In this document: positions 43,382 through 51,942 of the stretch, piece by piece
How positions within the stretch are numbered: the stretch's first letter is position 1
Layout of the letters: every line of letters begins with the position of its first letter
DNA from: a bacterium
GTDB lineage: Bacteria > UBP6 > UBA1177
Length of the DNA stretch: 64,000 bases
Direction: 5' to 3'
Assembly: GCA_016290135.1 (NCBI GenBank)
Contig: JAEESW010000011.1
Span: 1-64,000 of the forward strand
Translations under genes and position numbers: made by a program
Notes under the pieces: model-generated
Told to the model about the DNA's origin: nothing
Databases searched by the model: none
Seen by the model: only the letters and a program-made list of their open reading frames with translations

Positions 43382-44734
43382 ATGGATTACAAAATCAATC
43401 ATCTCAGCACAGTGGAAAAAGAGATCGAAGTCAGCTTTTCCGCTGAAGAAGTTCAGGCTCAGTTCAAACAGGAATACTCGCAGCTTTCGCATTCGGTGAA
43501 CATCAAAGGTTTCAGGCCGGGCAAAGCTCCGCTCAATGTTCTTAAGCAGTTCTACGGCAAGAACGTCAAGGCTGATGTCGAGCGCCATTTCATTTCAGAA
43601 GGTATGCAGGAAGCAGTCCTCAAGGAAAAACTCAGATTGGCTACGAATCCCGAGATCTTCGATGAGAACGAACTTACCGAGACCGGCGCTTTCACTTTCA
43701 AACTCCGCGCTGAAGTTTTCCCCGAGATCGACATCGAACTCAAACCTTTCGAGCACGATTTCACTCCGATAAAATACGATGACACTATGCTTGAGAACGA
43801 ACTTGAAGCAATCAAGGCAAAGTTCATAGAATACAAAGAGAGTGATGAAGAGCTTTCGGCTGAAAAAGACAGACTCGTCATTTCGTTCGTAGGAAAGATC
43901 GACGGCAAGGAAGTCGAAAATACGGCTGGAAAGGATGTCACGGTCATCGTCGGCGACGGAAAATTCGTTCCCGATTTCGAAAAAGCGCTCCCGGGCCACA
44001 AGAAGGGCGATTCCTTCACGGCTGACGTCAAGTTCCCGGAAGACTACAGATCGGCTGAACTTGCAGGAAAAACCGTTCAGTTCACGATCGACGTGACGAA
44101 AGTCGAAAAATGCGAGAACGCACCTGAGCTTACCGATGAATTCCTTGCAGGCAAGGAAGGTTATCCGGACACTGTTGCAGAGCTTAAGGATCAGATAAAG
44201 AAAAATATCGAGAACTACCTCGACGACATTTCGATGCAGGGCAAAAAGAGCATCGCTATCGAAACATACGTCAACGAATACGACTTCGAAGTTCCGCCGT
44301 CATTCATGCTCAACGAGAAAAATGCAAGGATCGACGATTACAAAAGAGAGTTCAAGGCTGAGGAAGTTCCCGCTGAAGAGCTCGCTAAGATCGAAGACGA
44401 TGCAAAATTCGCGATCAAGAGATACATCATCCTCAACACTCTCGCAGACAAACTCGACATCAAAGTAACAGACAAGGACGTCGACATCGCTTTCGCACAG
44501 GAAGCTGCTCAGTACGGACTTCCGGCTGAATTCGCGAACAAACTCCGTGAATATGCAGGCGAAGAGAGGATCAACGCGAAGAAATACGAGATAAAAGAGC
44601 AGAAAGTCCTCGACAAGATGGTAGAGAAGATGGTCTTCACCGAAAAAGCTGAAGAAAAAGCCGAAGAAAAGAAAGCTGAAAAGAAAACCACCAAGAGAAC
44701 GACCAAAAAGGCTGCTGAAAAAGAAGCTGAGTAG
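43382..44734 (+). CDS. tig: Trigger factor
   Basis: 450 residues. The ribosome-binding signature IKGFRPGKAPLNVLKQFYGK, the PPIase-like middle (VIVGDGKFVPDFEKALPGHK) and the helical C-terminal chaperone domain identify it. It binds nascent chains at the ribosome exit. The C-terminus is extended by about 30 Lys/Glu/Ala residues. It follows the tRNA cluster by 52 bases and may be read from the same promoter. Confidence 0.95.
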   Translation: MDYKINHLSTVEKEIEVSFSAEEVQAQFKQEYSQLSHSVNIKGFRPGKAPLNVLKQFYGKNVKADVERHFISEGMQEAVLKEKLRLATNPEIFDENELTETGAFTFKLRAEVFPEIDIELKPFEHDFTPIKYDDTMLENELEAIKAKFIEYKESDEELSAEKDRLVISFVGKIDGKEVENTAGKDVTVIVGDGKFVPDFEKALPGHKKGDSFTADVKFPEDYRSAELAGKTVQFTIDVTKVEKCENAPELTDEFLAGKEGYPDTVAELKDQIKKNIENYLDDISMQGKKSIAIETYVNEYDFEVPPSFMLNEKNARIDDYKREFKAEEVPAEELAKIEDDAKFAIKRYIILNTLADKLDIKVTDKDVDIAFAQEAAQYGLPAEFANKLREYAGEERINAKKYEIKEQKVLDKMVEKMVFTEKAEEKAEEKKAEKKTTKRTTKKAAEKEAE

Positions 44735-44898
44735 CAGCGGTTTCAGCACTCATCAAAAATTCTGCCAGTCGCAAAGACCGGAGATCCCGGGATCAACTAT
44801 TTTAGACTCTTTGTTTTACACCTTGAATTTTTATCCGATGTATGTATAAAAAATATGCCGTTGAGATTGTTGTACAGATAAAAGATCAGGAGGTCGCT

Positions 44899-45744
44899 AT
44901 GAAAAAAATCTTTTCATTTCTCATTGTTTTTGTGTTTTCCGGCATTTTGACGGCGCAGGAGGCTCAGAACGGGCCGACGGCTGCAGATAACGGTGAAAAA
45001 GCCGGCGTGGAGCAGCCCGCGCCTGAAGAGGCTGAAGAAGAGTCAGGAACTGCTCCGGCGGAAGCTCAGGCTGACGAAGATCAGGGATCTGAAGTGCCGA
45101 ACACGCCGCAGGAAGAGGAGAAGGTCCCCGAGATCACGGAAAAACCGGTTGAACCGGAACAAAAGGAAGTCCATGAAGAAACTCCGGCAAAGACCGAGCC
45201 TGAAGAATGCGCATGCGAATGCCCGGCGTGTCCTGCAGCGGAAACTTTTGCGAAAGATGACAAGCCTTCGAAAGTATTCTACCAGCCTTCCGCCGGTCTC
45301 GGAATAGGCGCTTCGATATTCAGTTTCAGAATAAACAACGATATCGATTTTCTTCTCAAGCACACTGCCGGCGGCACCGATGTCTACCTCGGGCTTGAGA
45401 TCGACTTCAGATACAGTCCTTATATCAACGATCATTCCATTTACGAGATCCCTCTGCAGCTGAATTTCCTTTTCGATTTTCCGCTGAACAACAGGAACGT
45501 CAAACGCCTTGCACTGTGGTTCTCGGGCGGTGTCGATCTCGCTTTCGGTTATCTTTCCTACTATGATTACGGTGACGAATACGATGATGACGACAAAGAC
45601 CGCGACTCGCGCTTCAAGCTCCTGGCGGCATGGGGCATGGGCCTCGACCTGATCTTTCACAACGATGTCTTTTTAAAACTCGGTTTCGACAGTTTCTACG
45701 GCAAATATCCTGACCTGGTCTGTGTGGCAGGCTACAGGTTCTAA
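44899..45744 (+). CDS. Secreted barrel protein, paralogue 1 of 3, with acidic linker
   Basis: 281 residues from ATG 44899, with AGGAGG upstream. Signal peptide KKIFSFLIVFVFSGILTAQE, an ~85-residue Glu/Pro/Ala linker, a CACECPACP Cys cluster, then a barrel domain starting VFYQPSAGLGIGASIFSFRI and ending VCVAGYRF with the C-terminal aromatic used by the outer-membrane insertion machinery. First of three tandem paralogues. Linker and Cys cluster resemble the protein at 14532. Confidence 0.7.
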   Translation: MKKIFSFLIVFVFSGILTAQEAQNGPTAADNGEKAGVEQPAPEEAEEESGTAPAEAQADEDQGSEVPNTPQEEEKVPEITEKPVEPEQKEVHEETPAKTEPEECACECPACPAAETFAKDDKPSKVFYQPSAGLGIGASIFSFRINNDIDFLLKHTAGGTDVYLGLEIDFRYSPYINDHSIYEIPLQLNFLFDFPLNNRNVKRLALWFSGGVDLAFGYLSYYDYGDEYDDDDKDRDSRFKLLAAWGMGLDLIFHNDVFLKLGFDSFYGKYPDLVCVAGYRF

Positions 45745-45753
45745 AGTATCTTT

Positions 45754-46413
45754 ATGAAAAAACTCCTTCTCTTTCTCACAGTTTTTCTCTTTTTCGGTTT
45801 TTTGATCGCGGAAGAAGTTCAGGTCGGCGAATACACGATTGAAGACGTTACGATAACACTGTTTGAAGATAGGGAACCGGAAAAAGAGCCTGAGCCAGAA
45901 CCTGAACCGGAGCCGGAAAAAGCGGAAGAAGCTGAGCCTGAAACTAAGGAAAAAACTAAGTTCTTCTATGTCCAGCCGGTTCTCGGTATAGAATTAGGCA
46001 ATATAGCTTTCGGTACTCTCTTCAATTTGGATATTGATTTTCTCGTTGCTCAAACCAAAAGGAAAAACAATATTTATCTTGGTCTGGATTTAGGAATGAC
46101 AGGAGCCCCTTACGATCGGTTTATTACTGTTCCGCTTCAGGCAAATATCACTTTCGATTTCAAGCAGAAAGATCCGAATCTTAATTATGTAAGTTTGTGG
46201 ATGTCGATCGGAGCGGCCTTCAACTTTTGGGTGTATAGAGATTATTCGGGATGGAAAGGCACTGCTGTTGCATGGAGAACGGGTTTGAGCATGATTTTTG
46301 TCAACGACATGGTGATAAAGATCGGGCTTGACAGACTGCCTGTGGAAAAGGACGAACACAATCTCCGCGGATTGTATCTGAGTCTTATAATTGCTTTGGG
46401 TTACAGGTTTTAG
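45754..46413 (+). CDS. Secreted barrel protein, paralogue 2 of 3
   Basis: 219 residues. Signal peptide KKLLLFLTVFLFFGFLIAEE, a short Glu/Pro linker (EPEPEPEPEKAEE), and the barrel domain FFYVQPVLGIELGNIAFGTL ... LIIALGYRF. Nine bases after its neighbour, with co-linear barrel motifs (LDIDFLVAQ in place of NDIDFLLK). A weak ribosome site suggests coupling. Confidence 0.65.
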   Translation: MKKLLLFLTVFLFFGFLIAEEVQVGEYTIEDVTITLFEDREPEKEPEPEPEPEPEKAEEAEPETKEKTKFFYVQPVLGIELGNIAFGTLFNLDIDFLVAQTKRKNNIYLGLDLGMTGAPYDRFITVPLQANITFDFKQKDPNLNYVSLWMSIGAAFNFWVYRDYSGWKGTAVAWRTGLSMIFVNDMVIKIGLDRLPVEKDEHNLRGLYLSLIIALGYRF

Positions 46414-46422
46414 AGGGATGTT

Positions 46423-47010
46423 ATGAAAAAAATCGCGATATTTTTGATAATGTTCCTCTTTTTCAGCGTTGCCATGGCGGAATCTGTATCAAATGAAGTG
46501 AAAACGGCTGAAAACGGCGGTTCTGAAACTGCGGCTGAAACTGAAGAAGCCTCGCAAAAATTTTATATCCAGCCCGCTTTGGGAGTCGGATCGGGTTTTT
46601 CCCTTTTCCGTACGACTGCCGCTTTGGATGTTGATTTCCTTTTAAAGCGTTTCGACAGCAGCGGAGTGAATCTCTATACGGGTTTCGATTTTGACCTCAG
46701 ATATATGACTTTGTATTGGTGGAACATCATTGAACTGGCTTGGCAGGCGAATGCGGTTGTAGATATAGATTTGAAGAATCAGCCGCATTTGAAATCGGTG
46801 AGTGTATGGGCTTCGCTCGGACTTCTGCTGCTTTTCGATAAGGATGAGGTCGATGAATATTATTGGAGCGATTATTTTTTGGTTCTGCGTCCAGCGTGGG
46901 GAATCGGAACTGATCTCGTTTTCAAAAACGGGATGATACTTAAGCTCGGCTTAGATGGATTCCTCGGATTTTATCCCGATCTGACAGTCGCGGTAGGTTA
47001 CCGTTTCTGA
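46423..47010 (+). CDS. Secreted barrel protein, paralogue 3 of 3
   Basis: 195 residues. Signal peptide KKIAIFLIMFLFFSVAMAES, a 25-residue linker, then FYIQPALGVGSGFSLFRTTA, LDVDFLLKRFD and the end TVAVGYRF. Linker length shrinks from paralogue 1 to 3 while the barrel is kept. Ends two bases before the convergent glycosylase gene. Confidence 0.65.
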   Translation: MKKIAIFLIMFLFFSVAMAESVSNEVKTAENGGSETAAETEEASQKFYIQPALGVGSGFSLFRTTAALDVDFLLKRFDSSGVNLYTGFDFDLRYMTLYWWNIIELAWQANAVVDIDLKNQPHLKSVSVWASLGLLLLFDKDEVDEYYWSDYFLVLRPAWGIGTDLVFKNGMILKLGLDGFLGFYPDLTVAVGYRF

Positions 47011-47012
47011 CC

Positions 47013-47606
47013 CTAAACTTTGGAGACGAATCTGTTTCCTTTGATGTATTTGCGCCAGGGTTTGTCCTTGAATTCTTCAGCGTAGTCGATGTTTACGCGG
47101 GCAGTCGAAACTATGGAAAAACCGCCTAAGTCCGGATTTTTTTCGAGAAAAAGTTCTTTCCCTTTGACGAGGTCGCAGGCGTTGAGGCTTTTGTCGATGA
47201 GAAGCGCTTTCGCAAGTTTGCCCGGGCCGTTCGTGAGGTCGGTCTCTTTTACTATCCCTTTGCGGTTTTCGCGGATGAGTTCAAGCCCTTTGACCGGCTC
47301 GACTGCACGTATCAGCACAGCCTGCGGATCGTCTTTGGGAGCCGTGACTACATTCAGACAGAAATTCATCCCGTAGATCATATAGATATAGGCGTGACCT
47401 CCGGGAAGGAACATCGCCTCAGTTCTTTCTGTGCGCCTTCCGCCGAAAGTGTGGCAGCCTTTGTCGGTGACTCCGCAGTAGGCTTCTGTCTCGACGATCT
47501 TTGCGACGATCCTGCCGCGTTCAGTCTGCCTCACAAGGTAGTGTCCTAAAAGCTCTTCGGCGACAACCAGTGCGCTTCTCATGAAAAAAGATGCCGGAAA
47601 ACGCAT
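47013..47606 (-). CDS. 3-methyladenine DNA glycosylase (AAG/MPG family)
   Basis: 197 residues. IVETEAYCGVTDKGCHTFGG, GGHAYIYMIYGMNFCLNVVT and LIRAVEPVKGLELIRENR are family signatures; NGPGKLAKAL contains the DNA-contact motif. Removes alkylated purines from DNA. Divergent from adk with about 125 bases between. Confidence 0.93.
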   Translation of the reverse strand: MRFPASFFMRSALVVAEELLGHYLVRQTERGRIVAKIVETEAYCGVTDKGCHTFGGRRTERTEAMFLPGGHAYIYMIYGMNFCLNVVTAPKDDPQAVLIRAVEPVKGLELIRENRKGIVKETDLTNGPGKLAKALLIDKSLNACDLVKGKELFLEKNPDLGGFSIVSTARVNIDYAEEFKDKPWRKYIKGNRFVSKV

Positions 47607-47731
47607 GAAAACTCCGTTAAAACGATCGTTAAAGACGCAGGAATTTACGGCGAAACAAAAAAATTTCCTAATTTTTTCTATGTTGTATAGTCGCCCGTTT
47701 CGATTTTTTTGTTTTTTTTAAGGAGGAAAAC

Positions 47732-48304
47732 ATGATCAACATCGCTCTTTTCGGAGTTCCGGGAGCAGGAAAAGGAACACAGGCACAGCTTCTTAAAGAA
47801 CATTTCAGCCTTTGCCACATTTCGACAGGCGAGCTTATCCGTCAGGAGATCCGCGGCGGAACCGAGCTCGGCAAAAAGGCGAAAGCCATCATCGACAGAG
47901 GCGAACTTCTTGACGACGCGATAATTTCCGACATGTTCAAAAGCGAGCTCAAAAAGAATATCGGCGGCAACGGATTTTTGTTCGACGGGTATCCGAGAAC
48001 GCTGAAACAGGCTGAGATCTTTGACAATATGCTGAAAGAACTCGGTCTCAAGCTTGACTGCATGGTAGAGATCCTTCTTTCGGAAGAGGAATCGACGAAA
48101 AGGATCCTCAAAAGAGCGGAGATCGAAGGACGTTCCGACGACAATCCCGAGACAGTTAAAGCACGTTTCGAGGAATACCGCGGCAAAACAGCTCCGATCG
48201 CAGACCACTACAAAAAACTCGGTCTTTACAAGAGCGTAGACGGTTTCGGAAAGATCGAAGACATCCAGAAAAAGATAGTCGAGATCATCGAAACCCTGCG
48301 TTAA
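47732..48304 (+). CDS. adk: Adenylate kinase, short form
   Basis: 190 residues with AAGGAGG upstream. FGVPGAGKGTQAQLL is the P-loop; GELIRQEI, FDGYPRTLKQAE and GRSDDNPETVKARFEEYRGK complete the site. The LID is the short type without the zinc-finger insert (about 30 residues shorter than E. coli Adk). Interconverts AMP, ADP and ATP. Confidence 0.95.
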   Translation: MINIALFGVPGAGKGTQAQLLKEHFSLCHISTGELIRQEIRGGTELGKKAKAIIDRGELLDDAIISDMFKSELKKNIGGNGFLFDGYPRTLKQAEIFDNMLKELGLKLDCMVEILLSEEESTKRILKRAEIEGRSDDNPETVKARFEEYRGKTAPIADHYKKLGLYKSVDGFGKIEDIQKKIVEIIETLR

Positions 48305-48307
48305 AAA

Positions 48308-48335
48308 TTGACTTTCAGCCGTTTTTCCGTAATAT
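48308..48335 (+). promoter_or_regulatory. Promoter of tRNA-Leu (CAA)
   Basis: TTGACT (48308-48313), 16-base spacer, TAATAT (48330-48335); transcription would start near the mature 5' end at 48351. Confidence 0.6.
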
Positions 48336-48350
48336 AGCGCCCGATTTTTT

Positions 48351-48437
48351 GCCGGAGTGGTGAAATAGGTAGACGCACTGGACTCAAAATCCAGCGGGGG
48401 CGACCCCATACCGGTTCGATTCCGGTCTCCGGCACCA
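48351..48437 (+). tRNA. tRNA-Leu (CAA)
   Basis: 87 bases with class II arm and CCA. Acceptor GCCGGAG/CTCCGGC; loop CTCAAAA gives CAA. Confidence 0.95.
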
Positions 48438-48454
48438 TTTTTTATTTCATGAAA

Positions 48455-50476
48455 TTATTTTTTGAAGACGCAGTTGGAAAATTCCTGAGGCATTTTGTTT
48501 TTGTACGGCGAGGGATTTGTGCCGAGCGGATGGTCATAGAAAAATTTTACAAGAGCGTCAATGTCGCTCTGAGAAGTCTGAGGATTATGACCGCCGCCGT
48601 GGTTGCAGAGGATCGCGCCGTGACCGTTTTCGAAGAGATAATCTCCGTCATTCTGCGCCGTCTCGTTGAAGTCGATCGTGAAGTCGATCAGTCCGTCCTC
48701 TACGCTCCATGTGTCGCTGCCTGCATCGCCGAACATGAACATCTGGGTGTATTTGTTGTGCTCTTCTTCAAAATCAGGCCAGGTGAAGAAAGAGCCTATC
48801 GGGATCTGATTTCCTTCGCTGATCTCGACTGTGCCGAGCGCTTCACGGTTCGCAGGATCCGAGAAATATGCACCCGAGTAGGTGAGGACGCTTGCAACTG
48901 TCTCTGATCTCATCAGAGCAACGCTGTCAGCAGCTATTGCACCGGCTGAAAATCCTGAAATATGGATGCGCTCTTCGTCGACCATATCCCTTGATTTAAG
49001 GCATTCCAGAATAGCGTCGAACATGTCTGCTTCGGCATTTCCGTCCGACAGTGTTACGATATCCCAGTCAAGACCTGTCGGCGGCAGGCCGAGTTTGAAC
49101 TTGTCGCTTCTTGCTTCGGGAATGACGAGGATAAGCGGCATCGTATCGTTGTTGACGCTTCCTGAAAGGACCGAGTCGATATCCGATGCGGAAACGTTGT
49201 AGGGATGATAGAAGAAGACGACCGGAAGCTGTCCGTCGGCGTCAGCGGGCATACGAAGATAAAAATTCCTCGCAAGAGTATCGGAACCTTCGCCGACCAT
49301 AAGATTTTTGTTGTAGCCTTCCTTGAAATCCGCGCATGTAAGCGGCTCGCCGTCCGGAGTTTCCGGCTCTTCAGGTTCTTCCTCCTCCTCGATCAGATCT
49401 TCTTCGGTAAAGAAGTGGCAGATCTCGGCAAATTCTGCGGGCATTTCATCTTTGTAGGGCGATGCCGTAGTTCCGAAAGGATGGTCTGCGAAGAATTTGA
49501 TCAAGCCTTCTTCGCTGATACCTGCGACAGTGTGCGTCTGCCCGTGGTCGCAAAGGATCGCATCGTGACCTAAACCTGAAAGATATCCTGCTCCGAGGCG
49601 CGCCATCTGGTTGAAGTATATCGTGAAGATGCCCGACATTCCCCAAGAGTCATTTTCTTTGTCGCCATAGACGAAGACTTGCGGATATTTGTTGTGTTTT
49701 TCCGCAAAATCGGGCCAGGTGAAGAAATCGCCGATCTTCATTCCCATGAGGTCGCCCAAAGCGTCGCGGCTCTTTTCATCGGAGAAGTATGCGCCCGAGT
49801 ATGAAAGAATGCTTGCGATCTTTTCGGGTTTCTGCAGACCAATGCTGTTTGCCGTGATCGCACCTGCCGAGAAGCCGGAAACATGGATGTGCTTCTCATC
49901 GATGTTCCATCTCTTTTCAAGGCACTCCAGAATTGCGTCGAACATGTCGCCTTCCGCACTTCCGTCAGTGAGGTTCATCATATCCCATTCAAGACCTGCA
50001 GGCGGAATGTTGTTGAATCCGTAAATGTCGCCGCGCGATTCAGGAACGACAAGGATGAAAGGCATTGTTTCATTGTTTACCATGCCGCTGAGGAAGTTCT
50101 CGAAATTGCTTGCAGAGTCGCCGTAACCGTGATAGAGGAAGATCACGGGAAGTTTTTCAGCCGATTCGACATTCTCCGGCAGACGGAGTATGAAACTTCT
50201 CGCAAGTTCGTTTTTGCCTTCGCCGACGATCAGATTTTCATTGATACCGTCAGCAAAGTCTTCGCACTTGAGCGGATCGACTTCGGGTGTCTCAGACGGG
50301 GTGTTGTCTGAATCGTCTGCAGGTTTTTCTGCATCACCGTCGGTTTCGGCAGGTTCTTCATCGGAAATCTCGTCGGTATCGGGAGTTTCCTCCTCATCTT
50401 TTTTTGAGCTGCCGCCGCATGAAACTGCGAAGAACAGCGCCAGAACAAGTGTTAAAAACCAAGTGAATTTTTTCAT
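48455..50476 (-). CDS. Lipoprotein with two tandem alpha/beta-hydrolase esterase domains
   Basis: 673 residues from ATG 50476 (GGAG upstream). Leader ends in ALFFAVSCGG. An acidic linker precedes two copies of one esterase unit, each starting with C.DF..G.N.NL(I/M)VGEG. Copy 1: VIFLYHGYGDSASNFENFLS, nucleophile HVSGFSAGAITANS, His region HDAILCDHGQTH. Copy 2: VVFFYHPYNVSASDIDSVLS, HISGFSAGAIAADS, HGAILCNHGGGH. Both GFSAG motifs are intact. Copy 1 has the oxyanion-type HGYG while copy 2 has HPYN. Resembles PHB-depolymerase/feruloyl-esterase families; substrate unknown, probably extracellular plant polymers or esters. Confidence 0.75.
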   Translation of the reverse strand: MKKFTWFLTLVLALFFAVSCGGSSKKDEEETPDTDEISDEEPAETDGDAEKPADDSDNTPSETPEVDPLKCEDFADGINENLIVGEGKNELARSFILRLPENVESAEKLPVIFLYHGYGDSASNFENFLSGMVNNETMPFILVVPESRGDIYGFNNIPPAGLEWDMMNLTDGSAEGDMFDAILECLEKRWNIDEKHIHVSGFSAGAITANSIGLQKPEKIASILSYSGAYFSDEKSRDALGDLMGMKIGDFFTWPDFAEKHNKYPQVFVYGDKENDSWGMSGIFTIYFNQMARLGAGYLSGLGHDAILCDHGQTHTVAGISEEGLIKFFADHPFGTTASPYKDEMPAEFAEICHFFTEEDLIEEEEEPEEPETPDGEPLTCADFKEGYNKNLMVGEGSDTLARNFYLRMPADADGQLPVVFFYHPYNVSASDIDSVLSGSVNNDTMPLILVIPEARSDKFKLGLPPTGLDWDIVTLSDGNAEADMFDAILECLKSRDMVDEERIHISGFSAGAIAADSVALMRSETVASVLTYSGAYFSDPANREALGTVEISEGNQIPIGSFFTWPDFEEEHNKYTQMFMFGDAGSDTWSVEDGLIDFTIDFNETAQNDGDYLFENGHGAILCNHGGGHNPQTSQSDIDALVKFFYDHPLGTNPSPYKNKMPQEFSNCVFKK

Positions 50477-50513
50477 AATGCTTCTCCTTAAAAAATACAC
50501 CAAACACATAAAA

Positions 50514-50541
50514 ACTTTAGAATTTCAGTTTGTTTTGTCAA
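50514..50541 (-). promoter_or_regulatory. Promoter of the esterase lipoprotein gene
   Basis: On the minus strand, TTGACA (50536-50541), 16-base spacer, TAAAGT (50514-50519), 38 bases before the start codon. Confidence 0.55.
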
Positions 50542-50577
50542 ATTTGTCAGGAAAAGCGCCGCTGAAGGGCAAAAAAA

Positions 50578-50652
50578 TGGCGACCTTTGGGGGACTCGAA
50601 CCCCCGTTACCGGCGTGAAAGGCCGATGTCCTAACCACTAGACGAAAAGGTC
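50578..50652 (-). tRNA. tRNA-Glu (TTC)
   Basis: 75 bases with CCA. Acceptor GACCTTT/AAAGGTC, anticodon loop CTTTCAC gives TTC, T-arm GGGGGTTCGAGTCCCCC. Downstream member of a two-tRNA transcript with tRNA-Lys. Confidence 0.95.
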
Positions 50653-50671
50653 ACCAAAAAACAAGAGCGAA

Positions 50672-50747
50672 TGGTGGGTCGGGCGGGACTCGGACCCGCG
50701 ACCCCCTGATTAAAAGTCAGATGCTCTTCCATCTGAGCTACCGACCC
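50672..50747 (-). tRNA. tRNA-Lys (TTT)
   Basis: 76 bases with CCA. Acceptor GGGTCGG/CCGACCC, loop CTTTTAA gives TTT, T-arm GCGGGTCCGAGTCCCGC. Confidence 0.95.
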
Positions 50748-50794
50748 ATTCAACTCAAGAAATCGTTTGATCAACGAACCGGAAAAACGGCGGT

Positions 50795-50822
50795 ATAATA
50801 GTGAAAAGTTCGGATAAGTCAA
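50795..50822 (-). promoter_or_regulatory. Promoter of the tRNA-Lys/tRNA-Glu pair
   Basis: On the minus strand, TTGACT (50817-50822), 16-base spacer, TATTAT (50795-50800), 47 bases before tRNA-Lys. Confidence 0.6.
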
Positions 50823-50914
50823 ACTTTTATCGGCTTTATTTTGCAAATCACTGATTTTATTGAATATTCTTGACCGTGCCTCTGGCGTGCCGGCTTTTGT
50901 GGCGTGATCCCGGA

Positions 50915-51280
50915 TCAACTTTCCGGCACTCTGACGGCTATTTTGTAGTCCTTTTTTACAAAATCGCCCTTCCCGCCTGAAAAATCGACTATGTTTTTCA
51001 CGAAAGAGGCGGCTACGGAAGCATTTCCCCGCCATTCTTCTGAATAAAAGACAGTATTCGCCGGATCGAACAAAAAAATGTCGTCCTTTTCGGTCTCGCT
51101 CAGATCCACGACAAGTTTTACCGGTGTTTTCAGTGAAAAACCGCTGCGTGGGAGGATAAAGCCTTTCGACCCGGAGTGCTCGAACGGGAGCGAATACCAG
51201 AAAAAATCAAAGTCCAGCAGTTTTTCGAGATACCATCTGTCTATGCCGGTAACTAAAGTGTCCGTTGTTACGGAAATCAT
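50915..51280 (-). CDS. Small protein of unknown function, coupled to carD
   Basis: 121 residues; its ATG directly follows the carD stop codon, so it is translated by coupling. It is strand-rich (VTTDTLVTGIDRWYLEKLLD, LPRSGFSLKTPVKLVVDLSE), with no signal peptide or membrane segment. No family recognised. May act with the CarD regulator. Confidence 0.6.
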   Translation of the reverse strand: MISVTTDTLVTGIDRWYLEKLLDFDFFWYSLPFEHSGSKGFILPRSGFSLKTPVKLVVDLSETEKDDIFLFDPANTVFYSEEWRGNASVAASFVKNIVDFSGGKGDFVKKDYKIAVRVPES

Positions 51281-51790
51281 TTAGGAGTTCGTTTTAGGTT
51301 CTTTTTTAAAGCTGTTGTGGATCTTGTTGACGATCTCTTCTTTCGGAAGTTTTTCTATGATCGAAAGCTCGGTCGCGAGAATGTCCTCTGCATCGTTGAG
51401 AAGCCTTTCCTCTCCGTAACTCAACCCTTTTTTCCTTTTGAGGAACATCAGGTCGGATATCACAGCTGCAACATCGGTGACTTTCCCGGTCTTCATCTTG
51501 TCTTGGAGCGATCTGTAACGCCTATTCCAGTTCATCTTCAGAAGGTCGAGATTCTTGTACTTGAAGCAGCCGTAAACACCTTCGACATCCTTGATATCTA
51601 TCAAGCTCCTGAGACCCATCTGCTCGGCAGAGTCGACCGGGACGATAACGACTTTCGAACTGTCGGCAAGAATGCTGACGACATAGCATGCAACTTCCGA
51701 ATCGCCCATCATCCTCGATTCGACCGAAACGACTTTTCCTACTCCGTAATTCGGGTAAACAGCAAGATCTTCAGGTTTGAACTGATTCAT
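51281..51790 (-). CDS. CarD-family transcription regulator
   Basis: 169 residues. The N-terminal Tudor-like RNA-polymerase interaction domain begins LAVYPNYGVGKVVSVESRMM, followed by helical DNA-contact repeats (NWNRRYRSLQDKMKTG, AAVISDLMFLKRKKGLSYGE). CarD-type proteins bind the RNA polymerase beta subunit and stabilise open complexes, often at ribosomal promoters. Preceded by a perfect consensus promoter. Confidence 0.88.
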   Translation of the reverse strand: MNQFKPEDLAVYPNYGVGKVVSVESRMMGDSEVACYVVSILADSSKVVIVPVDSAEQMGLRSLIDIKDVEGVYGCFKYKNLDLLKMNWNRRYRSLQDKMKTGKVTDVAAVISDLMFLKRKKGLSYGEERLLNDAEDILATELSIIEKLPKEEIVNKIHNSFKKEPKTNS

Positions 51791-51825
51791 AAAAACCTCC
51801 GAAAAGTAAGAACAAAAACGCAGGC

Positions 51826-51853
51826 ATTATACTCAAAACTCTTCATTTGTCAA
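51826..51853 (-). promoter_or_regulatory. Consensus promoter of carD
   Basis: On the minus strand, TTGACA (51848-51853), 16-base spacer, TATAAT (51826-51831), both hexamers perfect. Strong constitutive promoter expected. Confidence 0.75.
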
Positions 51854-51942
51854 GAGATTTCAAGAAATTCCTTTTTGATTTCAAATGGTTAAATTAAACA
51901 TGGTGCTTAAAACTGAAAGATATGTGAGCGGAAGGCTGAAAA

